In this document: positions 48,691 through 60,700 of the stretch, piece by piece | Position numbering within the stretch: position 1 is the stretch's first letter | Layout of the letters: the number at the start of each line of letters is the position of its first letter | NCBI GenBank assembly: GCA_905147135.1 | Contig: LR990049.1 | Coordinates: 8,139,428 to 8,203,427 of the forward strand | Source of the DNA: Blastobasis lacticolella | Taxonomy: Eukaryota; Arthropoda; Insecta; Lepidoptera; Blastobasidae | Reading direction: 5' to 3' | Length of the DNA: 64,000 bases | Made by a program: the position numbers and the translations under genes | The notes under the pieces: generated by a model | Told to the model about the DNA's origin: nothing | Seen by the model: the letters and a program-made list of their open reading frames with translations, nothing else | The model's database searches: none

Positions 48691-48869
48691 TTTCGAAGAT
48701 AAGGGGCTGCTTGAAAGAAACTTGAAAAATACCGAGCCTTAGATTATAAAAATATATAAAATATCTGAGATCCTCACAACAAGACCTTTCATCTGATATG
48801 TGTTTTTGTTGTATTTCCTAATTTACCACCTTATTCGCAATTTGGCTATTCATGTCAAATTGTGCCCGC

Positions 48870-49180
48870 ATTTGGGTCACAGAAATTGATATTTAACTTA
48901 ATCGGTCAGTAGTTTCGGAGGAAATTGGCAGTGACCAACGGATGGACAGAGGCACAAGTAATACTATAGGGTCCGTTTTTCTTTCGAATCCTAAAAAAAT
49001 CAGGTTTTATCTTAAATCAATAGATTCTTCGAGTCGATCGGTGCGATTGAATAAGATTTTTCGGGTCCTACGTTGGGCGCCATTCTTACTGGTTAAATGG
49101 AATATCTATAATAACGGAAGATTAATTCTACGTGAAAAGGACCTACCTTGGAAAATGAAAAATGTTGTAAGTATTATATA
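48870..49180 (-). mobile_element. LTR/primer-site relic 3 (tRNA-Lys type)
   Basis: CGGGTCCTACGTTGGGCGCC at 49062-49081 marks the primer site on the - strand; GGAAGATTAATTCTACGTG and GAAAAGG to its right are LTR text shared with 53720-53770. Text at 48895-48955 (CGGTCAGTAGTTTCGGAGGA) recurs reversed near 53910. Confidence 0.6.
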
Positions 49181-49871
49181 TGGAAAAAGTTGTTCGATCT
49201 TTAATACTTCACATAAAAATTATTGTAAATGTGACATCAATGAAAAGAAAAAAAAAAGATTATGTTATTCGCGTAACTGATTTTATGCTACATGAAACTT
49301 ACGTGAAACAAAATTATGTAATAACATCAATCAAGCATTTAAAACTTACCGTTTTCGAACAATTCAAATTCGAACAAAAAAGTTTTCTGTGCAACAGACA
49401 CGAGACGCGCCATGACTCTTTAAATCCTGCTGGGTGCTGTTGTTTACCTTCAGTCTGAAACGAGCATCGGCAGGAGCGTTCAACCCCCACACGGCAGTCT
49501 AAGCGTCAGAAAGATCTTTCTTAGGTGCTCTGCACTGTAGAATCTGAGCACTGCAGGTTAGCGACATTACAGCCTCCCAACTTTAAACTTGTCGAGGTCC
49601 TGATTAAACTGGAGGTATCCAGAGGCAAGGTAAAATGTTGGGGTTTATAATTATCTTTCGGTTACACAGCTTTTTCAGTCTCAGAGTGCTGTAACATAGT
49701 GGTTTCTGATTGTTGATATCTATGCCTTTTAAGTTTAATTTCATACGAATCCATCTTTTTTACCACCTTTTGATTAACCAAATATATTTATTTTTATTGA
49801 CATAATTATTAAATAGTCTGTCATCTCCAGCAACGAAGGTTTTCTTTTCAATGCCGCCGGAGATTTTAGAT

Positions 49872-50150
49872 TTAGAGAGGAATTAGATTCCACCGTTTTA
49901 GATAGTTGGTAGGGCGAGGCGTTCGACAGCCATTCAATAAATAAAAAATGAATAAATTGAGCCTTCGAGAGACAAGTCTATGTACGTATGTTGTGTTACG
50001 AAAATCAAACTTATATTTTAAAAGGTTTTTACATGTTAAAACTGCGCATTTTATACCACTTTTGACCATATTAACACAACTCTCCGCCTGGCCATTTCTC
50101 GAGGAGTGGTACACTGGCGTAGTTACAGTGATATCCCGCTGGATGTACAA
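49872..50150 (-). pseudogene. Gypsy-type integrase fragment
   Basis: TTPVYHSSRNGQAESCVNMV matches the TAPYHP-SNG-AER block at the catalytic glutamate of gypsy integrases. An open frame of 92 codons; no LTR attached. Confidence 0.6.
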
Positions 50151-50589
50151 AACGCTAGAAAGTCGTTTGAAGTAAAATACGTATCATTATCACTACCCAG
50201 GGAAGGAACCCCTTAACGGAAGATAAACTCGTTCCTCTAGAATATTATCGCAGCACTAGCCGTGTTATTTATCTTATCATGACATTGACTAGCCATTTTG
50301 AATGTGCATCTACTATCACCAGATACATGTGGCCCAGAATAGGCCGCGAATGGTTCGCGAGGGAAGGACCTTGGGGCTAGCGGCGCGCGCGGCGGTGACT
50401 CGTAACGCTGAACGATGTGCGATTGAGTGAACGATTAGTGTTTCTATAAATTATAATCGATCGAGCGGCTTTCGGAAAACGCAGTAAACCCAAGTCGTGC
50501 AAGCGGCCGGCGTAGGTTATGGGCCACGCGCCACTCCGACAGCTGATTCGACCGTCCGAATTATGTAATCTTTTGTCGGTCGGTGATAA

Positions 50590-50937
50590 TAGTAATTTTC
50601 GTTAAAAATACTTTTTGTATGGACCTTCAGACATCACAGTAACGGCCGACCCACTGTCTATTTCGAACCGTAATTTCATATTGCCAATATAAATTTTGTC
50701 CGTCATCGGCGCGCCGTTATCACTGCGAATATTAAATAACTCACCGTCATCGCTCTCACTCGCCTCTCTCGCTTCCACGTACTTCAAGTTAGAAGTACAT
50801 ATTTTGTGTGAATGCCCTTTAACTTTGCATTTGCCACACTTATATGTATTGTGCTTATAATTAGCAAATCAGCCCTGGCTGGAATCGTGATTTATACAAC
50901 CACACACGCAACACTTCCTCTTTCCCGAACACACATT
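50590..50937 (-). pseudogene. Gypsy-type nucleocapsid and protease fragment
   Basis: On the - strand: RKCCVCGCINHDSS, a stop, then KCGKCKVKGHSHKIC (CCHC zinc knuckle), then DGELFNIRSDNGAP and MKLRFEIDSGSAVTVMSE, the active site of an aspartic protease (DSG). The in-frame stop shows decay. Likely related to the integrase piece at 49872-50150 on the same strand. Confidence 0.65.
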
Positions 50938-51425
50938 TTATTTATTTATTTAACAATTTATTTCACACAATAAATAGCATACAGAAATTACAATATTAAA
51001 AACGAGACAGCAGACACTACTTATTTTTAAGAAGAAATCTCTTCGATTCGTCCTATAGAAGAGAGACAGTATAGAGCAGAGGAGATGAGATTTGCGCAAT
51101 AGGTATAAAAATATAAATACATACATACATACAAATATATACATACTAAAATGTATATCTCCAGATAAAAGAACATTATATTTCCTGTGCTTCCCGACTG
51201 TCTTCCTGTTCCTTGTGCCTGAATGTTCTACAATACCTGTATATGTTATATATTCCAGTATGTATACTATTGTGGTATTTAGTATCGCATTTATAATTCG
51301 TGTAGTTCCAATTACATATTTTAAAACAGTAAGGAAGGAAAGGAAAATCTTTTTTCGCGCCAGTCTATAAAAAAAAAAATACTTTATAGTAGGTACAGCA
51401 TTTTCCGTACTACTTTCATTACAGC
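50938..51425 (-). repeat. Probable LINE 3' tail next to the gypsy relic
   Basis: An (AAAT)n-type tail on the - strand at 50938-50955 meets the zinc-knuckle coding text. The 171-codon - strand frame across 50950-51465 runs into an unrelated MITE and shows no domain, so it is not called a gene. Confidence 0.35.
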
Positions 51426-51430
51426 TGTAA

Positions 51431-51532
51431 AGGCCGGTCCACACGACACCCACATGTGCTTGCATAGTATTTAAAATTTGACGTTAACTTAAAGTTGCGT
51501 AAACTTCGTTTGTACGTCGTGTGGACCGGCCT
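51431..51532. mobile_element. 102-bp MITE with TAA target duplication
   Basis: Ends AGGCCGGTCCACACGAC and its exact reverse complement. TAA flanks on both sides (51428-51430, 51533-51535) fit the PIF/Harbinger superfamily's 3-bp TWA targets. Noncoding. Confidence 0.85.
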
Positions 51533-52340
51533 TAACACATACACATAAAATTACTTTTTAATCATTAGGCAACACTTTTATTTTTTTATTTGTTGACGGA
51601 CGTAGCGAAATTCCAAAAACAAATTCAAAATTCAAACTTTCCTGTTAATGTTTGTAATTGCGAAATATGGAATTATTTTCCCGCTAAACAGAATATTTAA
51701 CTAATTTGTGTTTGTGAATGTTATTTCTTGTTTGAAGCAAATAAATGGATAATGTTAATGTAGTGAAGTGAATTTCCCTTCGCTTGATATCCTCGGTGCG
51801 TAGGTAGGTGCATCATATCTGAATTGCAGCTTACTTCCAGCTAATGCGCTTATTACATATTCCTAAATTCAGAAACAAAAAGCGTGAGAGCAAATCAAAG
51901 TGGAATGAATTGATCATAAAATAAGGTCCATTTTTGTATCACGGATTTTTGAAAAGCGGAGCGACACGTGACATAATATAAATAATACAAACAGGTGCCA
52001 TACAAAATTGGCAATAGTTACGTTTATTACGAATGAACACTTATACTCAGGGTACTGACATAGGTATCTACATGATTAAGTAATTTACGTATAGATATAA
52101 AAACGTATTTATGGAAAACGAAAAACTATGTTCGTTTTAATATGAAAAAGTTGTTAGATCTTTAATAGAAATGAAACTTTTTGTAAACATAACATAAATC
52201 TATGAAAAGAAAAAAATATATTATTATAATCGGGTAACTGATTAATAATAATTGCATAATGTAACTTACGTGAAATTAGTTTATGGACTAACTATCGAAG
52301 CACTGTGGGAAAAAAGTTATTCCCAATGAAAATAAAACTT

Positions 52341-52440
52341 GACGAGTTGAGTGGTTCAGTTGGTTATCATGCCAGTCTGCCACGCAGAGGTCTCGGGTTC
52401 GATTCCCGGCCGGGCAGAAATTGAAAAGATGATTTTTAAT
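52341..52440 (+). mobile_element. SINE family A head fragment
   Basis: GACGAGTTGAGTGGTTCAGT, GGTCTCGGGTTCGATTCCCG and GGGCAGAAATTGAAAAGATG; ends abruptly after the tRNA-related part. Confidence 0.75.
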
Positions 52441-53179
52441 GTCATATAGGTAGGTCAAACTTTCCGGTACAAATCGAAGTATAATTTCTTACTGTCGCCA
52501 TAGTAAAAGCTGAAGAAAATGAAAAATTCTTCCCGATGATATACAATATGTATTGCTCAACGTTATTGGTCATGTAGGCTGGAGTCCATACATTTCTGCC
52601 GGTCCTCCTTTGAACAGCGCTTCTAGCGAAAAGTGATAGAAACAAAATATACGAGTTTCTGCATGCGAGTGTATCTGCCAACATGAAGTTTCACTGATTT
52701 TTACGTACACTCGTACGTAAACCTCGCTTTACCAATGACGGAAATAGTTCTAACCAAAGAGTTTGTCTCAGCAAAGAGTTTTATTACCTACGGCATTGTC
52801 AAAACAGGCTGTTTTTATTTCATGTGCTTACAATAAGAAACATAATATTATTAGAGTATTTGCTAATTTTCCTATTAATTTACATAACTGGCAATTGAAC
52901 ATTCAACAAACTATTATTATCAACGTAAAAAACGTAAACGTCGAATGTTACTGACTAAACATCAAGTGAGTTACTTATAATATGCGATTCGGTCGTGAAA
53001 CTATTTTATCTGTGACATTTGTCAGTAAAACTTGACTTCGAGTGAGAGAAGAGAGAACGCAGTCGATACGTTCAGAACCTTATTATCAATAATAAAATTT
53101 TATTTAAAATATTTATCGCTAGAGGCGCTATTCAAGTTTTCATACAAAATAGGAAAAACAGTTCAAAAATAGTAAGTTC

Positions 53180-53640
53180 GATTGACGTTTTGCGCCGATC
53201 TATGGGCGGGAGCAACGGCATATCAGCTTGGTCCTTGTGACTCGATCCAAAAGCGCGCTGTGAGAATTGTGGACGATATCATGCTCACAAGTGGTATTGA
53301 GCTGCTGAGTCAGCGGAGGTTTTTCGCCTCCCTTTGTGTGTTCTGCCGCTTGTACAACGGTGTTTGTTCTGAAGAACTGTTTGACATGATGCTTGAGTTC
53401 ATCCTCACACCTTGGAGCCAAATTTGATGATTCTCCTACGCACACTAAGGTTGTGGAATGAACTACCTGGAGAGGTTTTCCCTATAGAGTACAACATGGA
53501 GTTCTTCAAGACAGGGGTGAAAAGGTTTTTACGGGGTCGGCAACGCGTGGGTGATTCCCCTGGCATTGCAAACGTCCATAAGCTGCGGTAACTGCTTACC
53601 ATCTGGCAGGCCGTAAGCTTGTTTGCCACATTTGTGGTAT
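53180..53640 (+). pseudogene. CR1/Jockey-like LINE C-terminal fragment
   Basis: ATAYQLGPCDSIQKRAVRIV, LTSGIELLSQRRFFASLCVF, CRLYNGVCSEELFDMM, then a frameshift and LRLWNELPGEVFPIEYNMEF, FKTGVKRFLRGRQRVGD and ANVHKLR. This is the standard end of CR1/Jockey-like ORF2 proteins. It lacks the RT core. Confidence 0.75.
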
Positions 53641-53699
53641 AAAAAATATAAGTGATAAAAGAGTATTCGAATTTTTGTGCAAACTGTTACACGGTATTT

Positions 53700-53860
53700 A
53701 TGTTAGGACGCTAAGTCAGCGCTAACAGCATTTTCACGTAGAATTAATCTTCCGTTAGTATACCAGTAACAATGGCGCCCAACGTGCGACCCGGAAACTC
53801 GATCGCTTGATTTCGATTGAAAAATCGATACTAACCAAAAAAAAAAAACATACCGATATA
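53700..53860 (+). mobile_element. LTR/primer-site relic 4 (tRNA-Lys type)
   Basis: + strand copy: LTR end TCACGTAGAATTAATCTTCC and CCAGTAACAA, then TGGCGCCCAACGTGCGACCC at 53773-53792, the tRNA-Lys(CUU) primer site with one change. Additional LTR text at 46250-46310 matches CAGCGCTAACAGC here. Confidence 0.65.
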
Positions 53861-53959
53861 GAATCACTCGTGCGTCCATCCGTCTTTCTGTCACAGCCAA
53901 TTTTCTCCGAAACTACTGGACCGATTACGTTAAAATTTGGTACACGTATCAATCCGAAA

Positions 53960-54045
53960 TCACTCCTTTGAATTAGCGACTCAATACCACTTGTGACGAC
54001 AATTCTCACAGAACATTTTCAGATCTAGTCTCCAGGACTAAGCTG
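53960..54045 (-). mobile_element. CR1/Jockey-like LINE fragment
   Basis: - strand RIVVTSGIESLIQRSDF parallels the RIVDDIMLTSGIELLSQRRF of the copy at 53180. Confidence 0.5.
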
Positions 54046-54756
54046 GTACGACGGCGCTATACTTCAAATGGATCCTGACTTGAGCCATAGGAGAAGTTGT
54101 TGCCCCTCTGTTGCCACTTCGATCCGTTAAGCACACCCACTTACCGTCTTTTAAATGCCAGCTGGACTTTTTCCTCTGCTTGTATTTTATGAATATTTTG
54201 AGATATAAAGATTCAAACTGTTTTTTTTATGGTTCGGAACATTAAAAAAATTGAAATGTTTAGAGAAATTTTGTAAAAAAATTAAGAATAAACGTTTCAA
54301 TAATAATCTCGCATTTCACTACTGGCACTTAATATTGGCATCCAACTAATGTCGGGCATCACTCGACGAGCCTTTTTACTGCGCTTGTACAAGATGTGAT
54401 CCATCTCGAAATATTTCCTTTGTTAATTTAAAAAATATTTTATATGCTGAAAATCAAAATTGAAAACCGTTCGACTCGAGGCGACCTGTTTAAAAATATA
54501 TAATAGAGCCCCAAATATGGTTGCAATTTGGTAACCTGGAAGATCTCAGGGCATAAGAAAATCATACAGTTTTGAAAAGAGCATTGAGCGCGTGCTCAGC
54601 GGGCGTTTAGTGCGCGTGCCTCGGACACTTGATATAATTTGTCAATCAGTTGAACCGTTCAGCAGTTATGAGGGAACAAGGCAAAGCCTATCTTAATATT
54701 ATGGCATTGTCTTTAAATATGTTGGTGATTTGGAAATGTTGTAATTCGTTTTTCAG

Positions 54757-57700
54757 GAGTTATTAGCAGTTCACGGCTGGTGGTCGGGCGGAGCGCGGAC
54801 GCCGGGCGATGCCGACGTGCAAGTCGTGTACCTGCCGGCGCTGCTGCCGCGCGAGGCGCAGAGCGGCGTCGACCGCCGCCACGAAGACGTGCCGTTGCCG
54901 TACAACTTTGACGCTTTCGGAAGGTAACTTAGGTATCGTATTTACTGGGCTCACCAACCTGCCCTTAACCCACTAGGTGGGGTCGGCATAAATGCGTAAT
55001 ATGTCTCTTTCTTCCATAAGCGAGAGGCACTGAGTTCGATCCCCAATGCCGTCATATATAGTATTGTTCCAATGTAATTACAAAAATTATTGAAGTTCTT
55101 TTATTGAGGAAAAAACAGAGAAACAATTACAATTAATGTTTTTAATACGGAATGTGTCCTCCCTTAACTTTTATAACTTCTTGTACCTACACGGTGTGGC
55201 ATAGAATCAAGAAGGTTTCTTCGTCGTATTATATATTCCACACGGTCTTCAACTTTACTGATTAAAATTTTTTGCAGGGAAATCATTTTCAGAGTTGTAG
55301 AAATTGTATTGATTACCTTAGCTTAGATCAACTATATAGTTGACCTAAGTCGATTCACACTTGATTCGAACGGGTACTCCGCTATGCCCTAACTCGCTCT
55401 ACACTATCATTATCGCTGCCCATAACAGTCCACTGCAGGACTTTGGGCCTCTCCCACAAAAGGGAAGGTTATTGCCATAATCTCCACGCTTGGCAGGCGG
55501 GTTGGAGATAGCAGTGTTGCAACCATAACAATGGAAAACGCTGCTGCCCATTTTCCAGTTTACGAAGACTCTAGATCTTTTGCTTCTAAACGTTAGTCGC
55601 CTTGTACGACACCCACGAGTGTAAGGGGTTGGTGCTATTCTACTCTACCGGACACCACACGGCTCTACTCTATAATACCGGTTAAAAAATGAAAACAGCA
55701 CTGAGTCCTTATCATTGACGTCAGGACAGATAGTAGGCGGCCGACTGCTGGGCGTAACGCTGCATACCTACTGTTTATTAAGAGCTGGACTCTGAAAGAG
55801 CCAATAGTTCGTGAAGGCGGGCGAATGCCTCGATTTCCGTGCTAAAGGCAAAACTACCAATGATCTCTGGCACCATTATCAGACGTCCATTATAAAACTG
55901 AACACACAGCAAGTCGAAAGGCGGCCAGAAAATTGACAAGGACACGTGATGATGGAATAATGAGGTAAAGGAAGCAGTAAGTGACAAAAAGGCATTCTTT
56001 AAGATGGCAGTGATGTAATTGCGCTTTGGATATGAAGTTGTACTTTAGAGCAAAGTGCTGAAAAATCATGGTGGCACTGGCGCGCCACATAGCGTAAAGG
56101 GGAAGGTTATCTAAAAGCTGGAAAACCCCTACGAGATCTTCGTGCGGTTATTAAAAATTCCTACCTTGAAAAATTGTTTACCAGTAGTCTTACTAAATAG
56201 TCATACCAGTTGTATTACTAGGAAAGCACCAGCAGTTAGCGCCCGGAGCGGGTGTCACAATGCCACCCGCTCCGGGCGGCCAACTATGCCCTTTTTATTG
56301 TTAGTGTTTTGCAAGAAAACGTTAAATAGTAGGGTTCTGTTTTCTCCGGACGTATGGAACCAAAAAAACTGAGAAACGTCCTGTTATCTAGTCTAGATTT
56401 CATTTGAGTCAAATCACATTAAAAAAAATTTAACTGCCTCGTGAAAGGTCTTGGCTAAAAAAAAACCCAGTCTCCAGAAATTTTATATATGCCGTTATTA
56501 TATTCATAATATGTACATCAAACATATATAATAATTTACTGCAAAATCGATGTGGTATACTAGATATTTTGTTTATAAATAATACAATATCCATACAAAT
56601 CAATCAATTGCTCTTCGTTAATCTCGCTATAACTTGAAAACGGCTAGACCGATTTGAATAATTCTTCTTTTGTTTTGTTGGTTATAATGCAGGGGTTGTT
56701 AGTACGAAAGAAAAAAAGATAGATATGAGTGTAGATATGAGTAAATTTTACTTTTTTACTTCGAGTTTGGTAGTTACGATTCTCATACAGTAAAACAACT
56801 TCTTTTTTTACATGGTTTAAGAGGCTGATTTTTAAAAAAACAATGACTTTACTATAGTGAACCCATTTTTATTCATTTCGTTGCTGGCGATTCTGGGTTT
56901 TTTGCCTATGACTTTTTAGTCAAGCTCTTTATATTTCAATATTTAATACTTCAAGAAAAGAAACTAAAATTTACCGTTGTCCCCTTATTTTCGAAAGTAC
57001 TGAGTCTATAATTTTGAAAAAAATACAGATATTTCTACTTCAAATGAAGTTCATGACCTGAATGGGGGCACTTTTGGGGGCAAGTTGGGGGAAATAAATA
57101 AAATTACTTGGTTCTCTTTAGTACTACAAATTTGGAGTTATAAAAGTGTGCAGAAATTACCGCATCAGATAAGTTACGCGACTGTCGTTACACGGGATCG
57201 GAACCCTCCGCGCGCGAGTCACTTGTGTTTTGTATGGTTTAGAAGTGATTTGTACCCGACTGAGTCAGAAAGAGGTATGTATGTAGATATGTATATTTCT
57301 TTGGTACGGGCTCCAGCCTTAGCAGCTCAATGGATTTTAACATATAAGGTGTTGTTACGTTGATCGTACGTTTAAATAAAAAAATCTAAATGGCGGGTTT
57401 TAGGTGCCATACGTGACTCGGGTATCAAAATAAAGGTGTTCAAATGGCGCAAGAATTCTTTGCTACACCGATTTTATACTTTTGGGTATCCGTGGCTTTG
57501 GTAGGGGCTTCTTGTATTTACCGTTTTGATGACAAAGCATCGTATCTCAGGGTTTTTGATGTGGGCATAACATTGACAATTTCCCTTTTGTTACTAATGT
57601 CTACAGGCTGTGGAACTTTCTATCAGGAGACTCACTTACCTGTGTGTCTAATAAATGACAAAAAAGTACAGATCTATTCGCTTCATAGAATTTATTTATT

Positions 57701-60700
57701 CGGACACTATTAAATGTCACTAAGGGGACTCTATGTACTTCCTTCTGTGGCCATACTGTTTAGAGATAGTGCCGTAAAAATAGATATAAATAAAAGGGTG
57801 GCCATGAAGTAGTAGGAAGGTTTCCTTTTAAAATGGACGTAAAGTTTACTGTCACTTTTCCAAATTAAGGAATTATGCGAGTTAACGTAAGTGAGTTCAT
57901 AGATTTTCAATGAAGGGATTTTAATTTTATGCTTTTAACCCAAACATAAATAATAAAGGTATCTTTATCGCTTTTCCAGAAGTTTCGAACTACAACTAGT
58001 CCCGAACCGGCGTCTCGTGTCGCCGAACTTCCGAGTATGGACGGAACATGGGCAGGAGGTGCCATTATCAGCTGTGGATCCGTCCTGCCACTTCCTGCAC
58101 GCCGGCCCGGGCGCCGTGGCCGCCTTCTCGGCGTGCAAGGACCACGCGCTTGTGAGTGTGTTCGTCATGATTGCCACAAATTCAGTCTGTAGGCTGTTTC
58201 TTAGTCTACGTCTACGAGGTCCTTGCCGATATACCTCTATAAGACAGTAGTCGCCTTTTACTATAGCGAAGGCTTGCACCACATGTCTATTGCTTCATAG
58301 GTATAACAGTAAAATTCAAATTTTATTTATTGAGTAGGACATTAAATATCTCTTTTAATAGTCAAAGAGGAGGGGTAGGAAAGGAGGTAGGAAACACACT
58401 GTGACATGATGGTCGCCCCAGGACTGCAGCACACCCGCCCCATGCCGACAACGGCCGAACCCTGTCCAACCATACCAGACAAAGCCGGTCAGCGCCCGAC
58501 AATGCTAAGCAGAGCCGGACCGCGCCCGACAGTAATAACAGTAATTTTCTCAAATTGCCGAGTTATTTTTATGTATGGTTGCAGCACGGGCTCATCGTAG
58601 TGGACAACTCGACGTATGAGGTGCGGCCGCTGCCGGTCGGGGAAGGCCGTTCGGGGGGCTCCGACGGCGGGTCTGGAGGGCGGACTGCCCACGTGATCCG
58701 GAGGGCGCCTCCGCCCCCCGCGCCCCGCGACGACGCCCGCCCGCTACGCTCCGGGGCGCGCCGCCCTCGCAAACACCCCTTACCCATGAAACCCGGCCCC
58801 GCGAGTTACACCATCGAGATCGCTCTGTTCCTCGACGAGACGGCGTACAAAATCTTCCACCCGTTTTTCAATTACAACGAGGCGGATTTGCGGGATATGC
58901 TGCTGGCTTACATGAATGGTGTACGTATTGTTTTATTTTTCTTTTAGTTAGAGGCATTGGTGATATATTTACTATAAAGCCGGCGCTTTTTATCATAAGA
59001 TACTCTTCTATAGGTACAATATTCCACCTATAAGCATAATCACATCTTCGTTCTCGCGTCAATCCCGGTTGTGCTGAAATATTCTCTTGCGCCTGGAAGT
59101 CTAACAACTGAAACTGCAAGCAAGCCTTGCGCCTCCTCAGGGCTGTGCGCTATACCCGCTCATCAAAGAATGTGGTCGATACCAATTAAATATAGACAAT
59201 TCCTCTCACTGCCATTCCCACTGCTGACCTGAGCCTTACGTGGCCTCGGATGATCGTCATGCATGATGACCACCATGATAGATCGTAGATCTTTCAGCTA
59301 TCCGCACAAACCGCGTCTGTATCACCACTTAACACGGTGTAATGACGATCATATGCCTGGCTAGTTATTCACTAACAAAAAATCTAATTCAATCGCAAAC
59401 ACACGTTTCACTCATCAGGTGCAAGCCCTATACCAGCATTCGTCCCTCGGCGCGCGCATCCAACTGTCCCTGGTGCGGTTGACATTACTCCGCTCGCAAC
59501 CAGCCGCGCTGCCAAAGGACGCGGAGCGCGCGAGGCTGCTCGATGCGTTCTGCGCCTACCAGCGCGGCTTGAATGTGGAGGATGATGACGACCCGCAGCA
59601 TTGGGATATGGCGCTGCTGCTTTCTGGGTGAGTTCTTTTTTTTAGTAAAGAAGGAATGATGAAATGCTAGCATCCGTCCCTCGGCGCGTGCATCCAGATG
59701 CCCCTTATGTGTTTGATATTGCTGCCGAAGGACGCGAATCTACGCGAGGCTGCTTGACGCGATCTGTGACTTCCAAAGAGGGTTGAAAGTTGAGTATTAT
59801 GACGATACGCAGCTTGGAATATGACGCTGTTGTTTTCTAGGTGGGATTTAAAAAAGGTTTAATTAGTATTTGGTAAACGTTTAATTTTCGCTCGAAATGT
59901 ACAGGGTGGAACCCGCGGGAAAGTATTTGACAAATAAATCCTTTTACATACAGTACCTATCTATCTAATTTTTCTCTCAGAGCCCTGAAAATCTTTACCA
60001 CGCGAATCGAAACCTCTAAAATTCTAAATGATTTTAACCTCTCCATCGTCGTTACAAAACCAAACCAGTTCACTTAGTACACAACATTACTTTATCAACA
60101 CTCCTAGCGTAATGTTCCAATTACATATTTGAAACAGACACTCATGTTTTAATCCCCCCTTTTATATGCATTGCATGAACTACTATACACGTCATTTATT
60201 TATTAATAATTCGTCTCAACTCTCCAGGCTAGACTTCTACTCGACGGAGAACGGGCGCTGGAGCGGCGTGACGATGGGGCTGGCGCCGGTGGGCGGCGTG
60301 TGCATGCCCGCGCACGCGTGCGTCATCTCCGAGTTCGGGGTCGCGGACGCGCTGGGCCGCCCCTACCCCTCCGCCGGGTTCACCTCCGTCTACATACTGG
60401 CGCACGAGATCGGGCACAAGTGCGTTTCAATAATGTTTTTACGTTCTCCCGTAAGATAATAGGCAAGCGGGCCACCTGATGGAACCAACAAGGGCGTCAG
60501 TAATCCGCGCACGAGATCGGGCACAAGTGCGTTTCAATAATGTTTTTACGTTCTCCCGTAAGATAATAGGCAAGCGGGCCACCTGATGGAACCAACAAGG
60601 GCGTCAGTAATCCGCGCACGAGATCGGGCACAAGTGCGTTGCATTTTTTAAATTAAGTAGAGCTCTGAGAGTGTCTAATCTAAAATGACGCGCCCCACTA

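Noticed and set aside
50950..51465. 171-codon - strand frame with hydrophobic stretches
   Set aside because: AT-rich hydrophobic noise crossing a MITE and an (AAAT)n tail; no domain recognised.
57444..57713. 89-codon frame starting MAQEFFATP with hydrophobic segments
   Set aside because: Lies in an ADAMTS intron, no splice partner, no recognised family and no promoter signal.
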